Positions 15,293-23,172 of a stretch of DNA of 27,738 bases are shown piece after piece. The translations under genes were made by a program, and so were the position numbers. The notes under the pieces are model-generated. The model had not been told where the DNA came from and made no database searches. It saw only the letters and a program-made list of their open reading frames with translations. Position 1 is the first letter of the stretch. Every line of letters begins with the position of its first letter. The DNA is from a virus, in IMG/VR virus record IMGVR_UViG_3300037493_002212, positions 1-27,738 of that record; one strand, 5' to 3'.

Positions 15293-17259
15293 ACCGAGAA
15301 TTGATTATCAACGGAAAGATTATGGACTTGTCAAGTGATACAAAAATCGCTGTCACTTATCAGGCGAACAATATCGGAGATTTACAATCTCGACAAGGAT
15401 CATACACCAATACTTTTAAGTTACCGTTGACGGCTCGGAACGTTCAAAACTTGGAATTCGCTCACGTTATTACAGCAAACACAATGCTGCCTTATCGCAA
15501 ATTAACCGCGACGTATAGAGAAAACGGAGTCGAGAGTATATCGGAAGGAGACGCACAAATCACGTTGATTGATGGCTCCTATATTCATTTGAATATTGTC
15601 TCGGGAAATATTGATCTAATCGACGCAATCGGAGACTTAACCGTCGGAGAACTTTATGAAGATGACGTTCCTTTCCTTTGGGACACTCAGTCGGTTGTTG
15701 GATCGAGAAACAAGTCGAAATATTATATTTATCCTTTGATTGATTGGAGGTCGGACATAGACACGTTTTTCTCTTCAGCTTCGGTTGACGTTAGACAAAT
15801 GATTCCTTGTGCTTTAATGACTGGACTCTTCTCTCGACTTTCTGATCGAATTGGATTCTCCTTCTCGGGAAATTATATCGATTCGGATATTCATCAAAAT
15901 ATGTTTTTAACTCCCGACAGTTTTTCGATTAGTCCCGACTACTTACCACAAGAAGCGACGAAAGGAAAATTAACTTTTCCAAGCACTCCGACTTATGCTG
16001 ACGGTTATCAAATTGGATTCCATATCGTTGGGGAAAATTCAGGAGTCAATTACGAAAGATTCTTTCCTATTCAAAACGTATTCGAACCCGAGTTCACAAA
16101 TAACTTATACACTCCGACGGTTGATCATATCGGATCTTTGAAGATAACTTCTCTTTTGAATTGTCGATGGGACAGAAATGAAAATTATGGAATGCTCGAA
16201 ACTCATCAAACTCGAGATTTTTACATCGTTACTCGAATAGTTAGAAGTTCTGACGGAGTGGTCCTTGCTGAAATTACCTCCGAAGTTTGGTCTGGAAAAG
16301 TTCCTTCCGACTGGGTTCAATTTTCAATCAACGTTGAAACGGGAAACATACTTCTCGAGGCTTCCGATACTTACTACTGCGCTCATGATTTCGTCATTGC
16401 GTCTCATTCGAATATCGAAACAACAATGCGATGCAAGGCTCTTTCTTCGGTTTTTACCCATACACCGACAGATATTCTTTCCCCAGGATCTCCGATTAAA
16501 TTCCGAGATATATTCCGAATGAAAGTCCGTGACGTTTTAAAGGATATTCTCAACCTTCGAGGAATAATTATTCAAACGAACTCTTTTACGAAAGAAGTAA
16601 AATTCAACCTCTTTCAAGATCTCGTTGATAATATTCCAATCGCTAAAGATTGGAGTAAAAAAGTCGATCGTCGTTCTTTCAATATGACTTTCAAGTTCGG
16701 ATCCTATGCTCAAAAAAATTGGCTGCGCTTCAAAGAGTCGGACAAAGTCGAGGATCAACTCGGGGACCATTATTTCTTGATTGATAACGAGAATTTTGAC
16801 AAGGAAAAAACAGTCGTTCAAATTGGACATACAGCAACGGAACAGACGAATAAATATCTCGGATATAATATTCCAAAGATTGACGCAATCGATCAGAACG
16901 TTAAATGGCAAAAGCCGACATACAGAATTCTACAGCTAGAAATTCAAAACGTTTCCGTGTCGATTACTTTCGATGATTCGATTTATTCGGTAGCGGAAAC
17001 GACCTCGATTCCTTTCGCTCGGTTTATTGGTTTCGATTTATTAGTCCCTCAATTTTATAACGCTCTCTCGGGAATTCTTGATCGAACGAAAGGAATAAAA
17101 ATTCCCTGCAAACTGAACTCGATCGACATTGAAGAGTTGGACCATACGATTCCGATATTTTTGGACATTCCAGAATTGAATATAAACGGGCATTTTTATC
17201 TCAATAAAATTGAAAATTATAAGGGAGCGTTGACTCCTTGCGAATTAATAAGACTATAA
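15289..17259 (+). CDS. Large tail protein, baseplate/hub-like
   Basis: A 656-residue protein. The N-terminus is characteristic of a tail protein family common in Bacteroidota phages: ELIINGKIMDLSSDTKIAVT, then YTNTFKLPLTARNVQNLEF (about 39-57), where a Y-x-x-T-F-x-LP-x-T-x-x-N pattern recurs. The rest is rich in strands and aromatic residues, with ILNLRGIIIQTNSFTKEVKF at about 419-438. The family probably forms the tail tip or baseplate hub that contacts the host surface. It precedes the tape measure gene by three bases. Confidence 0.65.
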   Translation: MNRELIINGKIMDLSSDTKIAVTYQANNIGDLQSRQGSYTNTFKLPLTARNVQNLEFAHVITANTMLPYRKLTATYRENGVESISEGDAQITLIDGSYIHLNIVSGNIDLIDAIGDLTVGELYEDDVPFLWDTQSVVGSRNKSKYYIYPLIDWRSDIDTFFSSASVDVRQMIPCALMTGLFSRLSDRIGFSFSGNYIDSDIHQNMFLTPDSFSISPDYLPQEATKGKLTFPSTPTYADGYQIGFHIVGENSGVNYERFFPIQNVFEPEFTNNLYTPTVDHIGSLKITSLLNCRWDRNENYGMLETHQTRDFYIVTRIVRSSDGVVLAEITSEVWSGKVPSDWVQFSINVETGNILLEASDTYYCAHDFVIASHSNIETTMRCKALSSVFTHTPTDILSPGSPIKFRDIFRMKVRDVLKDILNLRGIIIQTNSFTKEVKFNLFQDLVDNIPIAKDWSKKVDRRSFNMTFKFGSYAQKNWLRFKESDKVEDQLGDHYFLIDNENFDKEKTVVQIGHTATEQTNKYLGYNIPKIDAIDQNVKWQKPTYRILQLEIQNVSVSITFDDSIYSVAETTSIPFARFIGFDLLVPQFYNALSGILDRTKGIKIPCKLNSIDIEELDHTIPIFLDIPELNINGHFYLNKIENYKGALTPCELIRL

Positions 17260-17262
17260 AAA

Positions 17263-20064
17263 ATGGAGGATAAAACAATTTTGTTGAAAGTTGAACTCGA
17301 CGTGGCTCAACTAAAAAAAGCAGGTGAAGAGGCAGCAGCGAAACTCGATCAACTTAAAGTGAAACAAACTTTAATGCGAAACGAATCGAAACAAGGTTCT
17401 CTCGAATACGCGAAACTATCTCAAGAAATTCGTAAAACCTCGAAGGAGTTAAACGACAACGCGAAAGCGATCGAGATAAACGACCGACTCAATAAAAAGA
17501 ACTCGGGTTCTATGAACGAGATGAAAGATCAAATGCTTGCAGCAAAGATCGCTCTCGGTCAAATGTCGGAGGAAATGAGAAAGTCCGAAATCGGTCAGCA
17601 ATTGATCGCTGATATTGACGCGATGAATAACTCCTTAAAGGACACGGAGGAGTCTTATGGTCAATTTGGGAGAAACGTCGGAAACTATGCTGGCGCACTT
17701 GCTGAGTTGAAAAAAGAACTCAAAGCGATGAAAGGAGAAATGGTCGGACTCGACGCAGACTCCGAACGTTATCAAGAACTTTCAACTCAAGCTGGTATAT
17801 TAGGCGACAAAATTAAAGAGGTCAATGAAAACGTAGCTGCTCAAAGTGGGGGAACTGGATTCGAGAAACTTTCCAACAACTTCGGATTAATTCGAGGAGA
17901 TCTTGAGAATCTTGATTTCGCTGGAGTCTCGGAAAAGATGGGCCAAATGGCCCAGATCTCAAAGTCGATGACTTTCAAGGAAGCATTAGGAGGTTTAAAA
18001 AATATGGGTTCCTCTTTGATTTCTTTGGGAAAAGCGATCCTTTTAAATCCTTTGTTTTTAGTTGCAGGAGCAGTTGTCGGAATCGTCGCTGCTTTGAAGA
18101 TGTGGAACGATTCAGTCAAAGCCGAAGCCGTAGCAGCACAAAAGGCTCATACTCAAGCAATTGAGGACACAATCGCGATGATGGACAAACAAGCGCAACG
18201 AGGCCAGGAAATTTCCGATTTGTTTATTAAACGAGCGGAACTCGAAGGAAAGTCAGCGAAAGAGATCGGAGACATGAAACTCAAGGCGTTCGACGATGCA
18301 AACAAAAGCGAAAAGAAACAAATCGAGGAACATCGAAAAGCGGTCGAATCATTACGAAGAGAGTCAAAACTTGCGGAATCGGAAGAGGATCGAAAAGCGT
18401 TAAAAGACAAAATTAAGGAACATCTTGAGGCTGAGGACGATTTGATCTTCAATCAGACTTTTTATTCAGCAAGGAGAAAAAATCTCGAGATCGAAACAAA
18501 CAACTCAATCCTTGACGAGACGAAAAACTCAAATGAAAAGAGAAAAGCCGAATCTCAAAAAGCCTATGACGACCGAATTTCCCTCGAGAGAAGAATGTCG
18601 GATTTGTTATTGAATGGAATAACGCTTTCAAACGACAACGAAGAGAAACGGATCCTCGCAAAGTATGAATATCTAGTCGCAACCGCTGAAGGAAATAACG
18701 AGGAGTTGATCCGATTAGAAGGAGAAAAGAATCAAGAACTCGCTTCTCTCGATATTAAAACAAAGGAAGAGGAGATCTCAAGAATCACGGAGCAATACCG
18801 CAGAGAGATTGAGGACGCGAAAGGTAAAAAAGACATAATTGCTCAACTCAAGAAAAATGAAGCCCTAGAGAAGGAGCAAATCGATATTGAGTATGAAGCA
18901 AAAAAGAAGGCTCGAGATATTGCTTTCCAAAATCAAAGCGAACAATTAGAGAAAGAGAAGATCGCTCAAGCAAAAAGAAATGCTTCGGAAATTGAATTGA
19001 TCGACTCTCAGATTAATCTCCTAAAGGCCAAAGGAACCGAAGCTGAATTCTCAGCATGGGCTGACGTTCAATTCGCAAAGATTCGACAACTTGAAACGAT
19101 CGCTGCTCTCGAGTTGGAAAATGCAAACTTGACCAAAGAGGAGAAAATCAAAATCGCAAAAGAGACTGAACTCGCAATCGCTCAAATTCAAGTAGAATCA
19201 TTTGAGAAGTCAAAGGAGACAACTTCGAAGCAAAATGAATGGACCGTTGAACAAAAGAAAGATATGGCCCTGGCTTCGGTCAACGCTGCGCAGCAATTGT
19301 CGGACTCACTCTTTCAAATTGCTTCTAATCAAATACAACAAGAACTCAACGACGAGAAAGAAAAATATGATACAAAAACCGAGTTTTTACAAAACCAACT
19401 TGATAATGCTTTAATCACTCAAGCTGAATTCGACGCTCAAAAATCTGCGCTCGATTCTCAATACAACGCAAAGGAGAAAGCGTTGAAAGAAGAGCAATTC
19501 AAGAAAAATAAAGCGAGTCAAATAATTAACGCAACAATCGCCGCAGCGGTCGGAGTTGCGAACGCACTTGCTGCTCCTCCTCCTGCTTCGTTTATTATGG
19601 CGGGGATCGCTGGAGTTCTCGGGGCTGCTCAAATTGCTCTCATTGCATCTCAACCGACTCCGACTTTTGCTCGTGGTGGTGTTGCAAAAGAAGGAACCTT
19701 CGGAGGCCGTTCACATTCTTCAGGAGGCACGAGAGGAGTTTTTGAGGACGGAACACAAGTCGAGGTCGAGAAGGATGAAAAGTTCATCGTTATAAACAAG
19801 AATTCCTCAAGGATGATTTCTGCTCTTTCAAACTTAAACGTCAGAGGAGGAGGAATTCCGTTCATGCAAAATGGAGGTGTTTTGAAATTTGCTTCGGGTG
19901 GTTCGTTTGCTTCTGCCGTATCTCAACCGACTCAAGATCGAATTGATTTCCAAATTCAAATGATTCAGGCCTTGAAAAGTTTACCTCCTGGACGAATCCT
20001 TGTTGAGGATATAAACTCAGCGCAGGGAAATTTGGCCTCCGTAGTTGATCGAGCGAATTATTAA
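17263..20064 (+). CDS. Tail tape measure protein
   Basis: A 933-residue protein, by far the longest here. The N-terminal 200 residues are alpha-helical and K/E/Q-rich. A hydrophobic segment follows at about 250-277 (LFLVAGAVVGIVAALKMW) and very long coiled coils occupy about 280-740. A second hydrophobic, alanine-rich stretch lies at about 750-795, and the end is glycine-rich with repeated FARGG/FASGG motifs, as in tape measure proteins of Bacteroidota phages. It sets tail length and may help DNA cross the host membrane. The length suggests a tail on the order of 130-140 nm by the usual 1.5 angstrom per residue rule, which points to a long-tailed phage; this is an estimate only. Confidence 0.88.
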   Translation: MEDKTILLKVELDVAQLKKAGEEAAAKLDQLKVKQTLMRNESKQGSLEYAKLSQEIRKTSKELNDNAKAIEINDRLNKKNSGSMNEMKDQMLAAKIALGQMSEEMRKSEIGQQLIADIDAMNNSLKDTEESYGQFGRNVGNYAGALAELKKELKAMKGEMVGLDADSERYQELSTQAGILGDKIKEVNENVAAQSGGTGFEKLSNNFGLIRGDLENLDFAGVSEKMGQMAQISKSMTFKEALGGLKNMGSSLISLGKAILLNPLFLVAGAVVGIVAALKMWNDSVKAEAVAAQKAHTQAIEDTIAMMDKQAQRGQEISDLFIKRAELEGKSAKEIGDMKLKAFDDANKSEKKQIEEHRKAVESLRRESKLAESEEDRKALKDKIKEHLEAEDDLIFNQTFYSARRKNLEIETNNSILDETKNSNEKRKAESQKAYDDRISLERRMSDLLLNGITLSNDNEEKRILAKYEYLVATAEGNNEELIRLEGEKNQELASLDIKTKEEEISRITEQYRREIEDAKGKKDIIAQLKKNEALEKEQIDIEYEAKKKARDIAFQNQSEQLEKEKIAQAKRNASEIELIDSQINLLKAKGTEAEFSAWADVQFAKIRQLETIAALELENANLTKEEKIKIAKETELAIAQIQVESFEKSKETTSKQNEWTVEQKKDMALASVNAAQQLSDSLFQIASNQIQQELNDEKEKYDTKTEFLQNQLDNALITQAEFDAQKSALDSQYNAKEKALKEEQFKKNKASQIINATIAAAVGVANALAAPPPASFIMAGIAGVLGAAQIALIASQPTPTFARGGVAKEGTFGGRSHSSGGTRGVFEDGTQVEVEKDEKFIVINKNSSRMISALSNLNVRGGGIPFMQNGGVLKFASGGSFASAVSQPTQDRIDFQIQMIQALKSLPPGRILVEDINSAQGNLASVVDRANY

Positions 20065-20073
20065 AAACTTTTG

Positions 20074-20081
20074 TATTTTTA
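20074..20081 (+). promoter_or_regulatory. Possible promoter -7 element before the HTH gene
   Basis: TATTTTTA differs at one position from TAnnTTTG and lies 6 bases before the ATG at 20088. No good -33 element lies at the usual distance, so the promoter call is weak; the message could simply continue from the tape measure gene. Confidence 0.25.
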
Positions 20082-20087
20082 CGCTAT

Positions 20088-20342
20088 ATGAGTAAAGAGG
20101 AAAAAAAGCAAGTTACAGCTATTGAGGTTTTGGATCGATTGTATGATTCGGGGGAATTGCACCAACTTCTTGACGCTGGATTGATCTCGGTTAATGTAAT
20201 CGTATGGAGAAAGATTTATCACGCTTACAACTTGAGATTATCTCAAGGAGTTAATTCTTTACAGGCTGTTTCGGACACTGCTGACGTTTTTCGGATCTCC
20301 GATCGTTCCGTGTATCGAACAATCGAACGACTAAAAAAATAA
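20088..20342 (+). CDS. Small helix-turn-helix-like protein
   Basis: An 84-residue protein. The C-terminal third, SLQAVSDTADVFRISDRSVY followed by RTIERLKK, reads as a helix-turn-helix: a helix with A-V-S-D-T-A, the turn around FRIS and a recognition helix starting DRSVYR. The N-terminal half is helical and could form a dimer. It stands alone after the tape measure gene, 23 bases downstream. Plausible roles are control of the accessory or head genes, or a DNA-binding assembly factor. Family assignment would need a profile search. Confidence 0.58.
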   Translation: MSKEEKKQVTAIEVLDRLYDSGELHQLLDAGLISVNVIVWRKIYHAYNLRLSQGVNSLQAVSDTADVFRISDRSVYRTIERLKK

Positions 20343-20354
20343 ATTCAAATCAAA

Positions 20355-20738
20355 ATGCAAAAAGATAAATCAACATTATCAAACGGAGATATTCTTCATT
20401 TCAAGTATAAAGGGCCACTCCGATTTTTTAAGAAGTTAAATCCGACTCAATCAGCCGTATTTTTAACAATCAGTGGAATTGACGTTGTGGCGACCGTAAT
20501 CGACGGAAGAGTTATTCTCCTTGATTGGTTTTCGTTTGATCGTCAATTTCAATATGTTTCGAGTTCTCCTCTTTGGAAAAAAAATCCTTTGAGAGCGGTT
20601 CTCGTTAAAATATACTCGAAAGATTATAAAAACTCGGATCAATTTATCGGAGAAATTCTCGGAGCGAAAGATTTCTCTCGATTCAAGAAAGGAGACGTTT
20701 TAAAATATTGCGTAAAGAACGGATGGCTGTCGGTGTAA
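20355..20738 (+). CDS. Hypothetical protein
   Basis: A 127-residue protein with a strand-rich core (LSNGDILHFKYKGPLRFF, then AVFLTISGIDVVATVIDGRV) and a second GDVLKY near the C-terminus. The GD-x-L-x-F opening recalls peptidase folds of the NlpC/P60 and YiiX type, but no catalytic cysteine and histidine pair is in the expected place. The function is unknown. Its 3' end overlaps the next gene by 16 bases. Confidence 0.48.
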   Translation: MQKDKSTLSNGDILHFKYKGPLRFFKKLNPTQSAVFLTISGIDVVATVIDGRVILLDWFSFDRQFQYVSSSPLWKKNPLRAVLVKIYSKDYKNSDQFIGEILGAKDFSRFKKGDVLKYCVKNGWLSV

Positions 20739-21361
20739 TTATTCCAGATCGAGGAGACAGGCCTCAATTCTTGAAGCATTTATTCTTTATGCTTGACCGT
20801 CAAACCGTGAAGCCAGATTTTATTGAGTTGGTAAATTACAAAGCAACCTCAAAGGCTCCAGATCTGACTCCTCGAATTCGCTTCGGTTTCGATTCCCTCA
20901 AGAAAAAAGGGTGTGACGTTGTTCTAATTATGGAGAATGACGATTTCTATTCGGAGGACTACATCGAAACGATGCTCTTTCTTTGGGAGTTAAACGGTAA
21001 GCCCGAAATATTTGGTACAAATTCAACGATTTATTATCATATCGGAAAGAGAGAGTTTCGAAAGCTGGAACACGAAGGACGAGCATCTTTGATGAATACC
21101 TTGATAAGTACAAAGGCAGATATCCAATATCCGAACGATTCGGAAGTTTATCTCGATATGTTTATATGGAAGCAATTGAAAGGAGTCGCGGTTGATCCTT
21201 GTCGAGTTATATCGATCGGAATAAAACACGGGTTCGGACTTTGTGGAGGAAACGGACACAACGGAATGCAATTTAAAAACAAAGACAAAGATCTTTCCTT
21301 TTTGAGTTCGAAGGTTGATCCGATTAGTTTGGAGTTTTACAAATCTTTTTTCAATGATTGA
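20723..21361 (+). CDS. Glycosyltransferase-like protein (GT-A fold)
   Basis: A 212-residue protein starting at the ATG at 20723; the in-frame TTG upstream at 20708 is less likely. The first strand VGVIIPDRGDRPQFL is followed by a helix and FIELVNY, as in family 2 glycosyltransferases where the nucleotide-sugar binding loop follows a strand. The acidic MENDDFY (70-76) sits where the metal-binding DxD motif belongs and is followed by YIETMLFLWELNGKPEIFG. It probably transfers a sugar from an activated nucleotide donor. It is the first of four accessory genes that look like glycan modification enzymes. Donor and acceptor are unknown. Confidence 0.62.
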   Translation: MAVGVIIPDRGDRPQFLKHLFFMLDRQTVKPDFIELVNYKATSKAPDLTPRIRFGFDSLKKKGCDVVLIMENDDFYSEDYIETMLFLWELNGKPEIFGTNSTIYYHIGKREFRKLEHEGRASLMNTLISTKADIQYPNDSEVYLDMFIWKQLKGVAVDPCRVISIGIKHGFGLCGGNGHNGMQFKNKDKDLSFLSSKVDPISLEFYKSFFND

Positions 21362-21839
21362 TATTCACCCGACTGCTGTCATATTTCCTGGGGTTGTAAT
21401 TGAGGACGGAGTCTCGATCGGTCCATATTGTATTATAGGAGCCAAAGCCGAATACAGAAAATTTTGGAATTCCGAGTCTTTGTTCTCGGTCATAATAAAG
21501 AAAGGAACGATTATCACTGGACACGTAACGATTGACGCGGGGACTGATAAGCACACGGAGATAGGAAAGGATTGTTTTATTATGAAAGGTGTTCATATTG
21601 GACATGACGCGACGATTCGAGACGAGGTGACGCTTTCTCCTCACGTTGTAATTGCTGGACATTGCGAAATTGGAGAAAGAACGAATATGGGAATCGGTTC
21701 GATTGTCCATCAACATATAAAAATTCCCGAAGATTGTATGATCGGAATGAATACAACCGTAACAAAAAGGACTCATTTAATTCCTAACTGGGTTTATATT
21801 GGATCTCCAGCGGAGAAACTTCGAAAAAATAAAAAATGA
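21354..21839 (+). CDS. Left-handed beta-helix acyltransferase (hexapeptide repeats)
   Basis: A 161-residue protein starting at the ATG at 21354, which overlaps the previous stop by eight bases (ATGATTGA). Hexapeptide repeats fill the protein: IHPTAVIFPGVVIEDGVSIG, then IITGHVTIDAGTDKHTEIG, VHIGHDATI, VVIAGHCEIG and NMGIGSIVHQHIKI. The end, PNWVYIGSPAEKLRK, is the usual close of sugar O- or N-acyltransferases, related to LpxA and serine/UDP-sugar acetyltransferases. The likely role is acetylating a sugar, with acetyl-CoA as donor. It lies between two glycosyltransferase-like genes. Confidence 0.85.
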   Translation: MIDIHPTAVIFPGVVIEDGVSIGPYCIIGAKAEYRKFWNSESLFSVIIKKGTIITGHVTIDAGTDKHTEIGKDCFIMKGVHIGHDATIRDEVTLSPHVVIAGHCEIGERTNMGIGSIVHQHIKIPEDCMIGMNTTVTKRTHLIPNWVYIGSPAEKLRKNKK

Positions 21840-22594
21840 ATTTACATTTACTTTATACCTATTTTGATGGGTTTGATCAGTTAGTCGAATCGATTGAAAA
21901 AATGATTGATAACGTCGATCAAGTTACGGTTTGTTTTCAAACTCGATCCAATAAAGGGCAAAGGAGAATCGTAAACAAACGCTGCGAGATTATCGATGAA
22001 ATGTTTCAACTCGAGAAGAGATTTCCTTCCGTTAATTTTTTGAAGTTCAGTCCAGATATTTCAAAGACAACAAACGAAAACGAGAGAACGAAGCACAACG
22101 AAATGATTCAAAAGGCAAAGAGAGAAGGATCAACTCACTTCATCCTTGCTGCTTGTGATCACGTTTATTCAAAGGAGCATATTGAATATGGTAAAATTAT
22201 AATGGAGGCCTATAATTATGACCTTTGCATTACTTCAATGTTTACTTATTATAAAACAAAAGAATGGAGGCTCGATCCTTTAGAGGATTATTTTATGCCG
22301 TTTATTCATAAGATGTACCCAAATACGGAAATATTTTTAAAAGAATATCCGGTCCTGGTCGATCCGGCCGTGACCGTTAACACTTCGAGAAGTTTAATTG
22401 TGTTGGATCCGGAGGAATGTATTCTTCATCATTACTCGATGATTCGAAAAGATATGGAATTGAAATTTCGGAATTCAGCTGCTTCCGTCAATTGGTCCTC
22501 CGAAGAGTTGGAAACTTTTATTCGAGAGTATAACGAGGCCAAACTCGGAGATAAAATCACGTATTTTGGTGGTCGTAAATTGGTAAAAGTTTAG
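21836..22594 (+). CDS. Glycosyltransferase-like protein
   Basis: A 252-residue protein in an ATGA overlap with the acyltransferase. It begins LHLLYTYFDGFDQLVESIEK and has ILAACDHVY (103-111), where an acidic residue ends a strand as in GT-A enzymes. Near the C-terminus ILHHYSMIRKDMELKFRNSA is a pattern seen in several glycosyltransferases, where a histidine-rich H-x-S strand leads to a basic helix. The exact family is not certain. The gene ends in TAG, and its last 38 bases overlap the gene on the opposite strand. Confidence 0.52.
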   Translation: MNLHLLYTYFDGFDQLVESIEKMIDNVDQVTVCFQTRSNKGQRRIVNKRCEIIDEMFQLEKRFPSVNFLKFSPDISKTTNENERTKHNEMIQKAKREGSTHFILAACDHVYSKEHIEYGKIIMEAYNYDLCITSMFTYYKTKEWRLDPLEDYFMPFIHKMYPNTEIFLKEYPVLVDPAVTVNTSRSLIVLDPEECILHHYSMIRKDMELKFRNSAASVNWSSEELETFIREYNEAKLGDKITYFGGRKLVKV

Positions 22595-23096
22595 AAAGTT
22601 CCGAGTACTTATTCCCAACGTATAAAACGACTCCTCTCTTTTGAAGTTCAATCGAGAGGTTTTTAAAATCGTTTAACGCTCGATCCTTTGAATTCCCTTT
22701 GAAATGTTTGTGGGTTTTGAAATCAACTCCGTGAAGTATTATTTCTTTCGCTCCTAACTTATAAGCCAAAACCGTGGCGACGTATGGAGATGAATTCGAA
22801 TAACAAAATCTATCTGAGTCCAATCCGTCAAGAATTCCTCGTCCTCGATTGAATTCTATTTTTTGAAAGTTTTCGACCATATAAAGATGCCACTCGAATA
22901 ATTGAGAATAAAATCCTTTGCACTCGGTTTTGAGAATTGTCTCGAGTCGTTCAGGAGAAAAAACCTCAGGATGATCAACGCAAACAACAAAATCTGTTTT
23001 TACTCTCGAGTAAATATCGTTGACTCCGATCGAGATATTTCCGTCCTCTTTGTAATATTTTAGACTTTCACCAAGTCCTAACACGTTTATAGTCAT
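22557..23096 (-). CDS. MptE/DUF115-like Rossmann protein, lone minus-strand gene
   Basis: A 179-residue protein and the only gene on the minus strand. The start chosen is the ATG at 23096, which begins MTINVLGLGESLKYY; an upstream in-frame ATG at 23150 would add 18 unlikely residues. LGLGESL resembles the GxGxSL loop of MptE/DUF115-type proteins. A second block has SIGVND and a DFVVCVDHPEVF strand. Near the C-terminus, YVATVLAYKLGAKEIILHGV followed by D is the conserved A-x-x-L-G-x-x-x-I-x-L-x-GxD block. Such proteins occur with glycan and flagellin-glycosylation genes, and sialyltransferase-like relatives share the same layout. The 3' end overlaps the + strand gene by 38 bases. It may act with the sugar genes beside it. 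Confidence 0.62.
   Translation of the reverse strand: MTINVLGLGESLKYYKEDGNISIGVNDIYSRVKTDFVVCVDHPEVFSPERLETILKTECKGFYSQLFEWHLYMVENFQKIEFNRGRGILDGLDSDRFCYSNSSPYVATVLAYKLGAKEIILHGVDFKTHKHFKGNSKDRALNDFKNLSIELQKRGVVLYVGNKYSELSKLLPIYDHQNT
22633..22664 (+). terminator. Candidate intrinsic terminator for the tail/accessory operon
   Basis: CCTCTC (22633-22638) pairs with GAGAGG (22654-22659), and the inner TTG/CAA can extend the stem around a loop; five T residues follow (22660-22664). It lies 39 bases after the stop at 22594 and would end + strand transcription while sitting inside the minus-strand gene. Confidence 0.42.
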
Positions 23097-23134
23097 TGAC
23101 AACTTTCTTTCAATAAACGACGAATTTAAAAAAA

Positions 23135-23142
23135 TACCTTTG
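23135..23142 (+). promoter_or_regulatory. Bacteroidota-type -7 element for the head operon
   Basis: TACCTTTG is an exact TAnnTTTG. It lies 30 bases before the ATG at 23173. The -33 element is weak (a TTTC near 23108). It sits in the 76-base divergent gap between the minus-strand gene and the protease gene and would start a separate head operon near 23149. The in-frame TTG at 23140 overlaps this element, so the ATG at 23173 is the better protein start. Confidence 0.5.
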
Positions 23143-23172
23143 AAATTCAAGATTTTAAATAAATCATTTTTT

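Noticed and set aside
11962-17262. A programmed frameshift for tail assembly chaperones upstream of the tape measure gene.
   Set aside because: No gene pair with a slippery heptamer at a short overlap is visible in this interval; the junctions are ordinary ATGA overlaps.
21351-21776. A 141-residue minus-strand frame opposite the acyltransferase.
   Set aside because: The hexapeptide repeats on the + strand are unmistakable, and the repeated pattern alone explains the lack of stops on the other strand.
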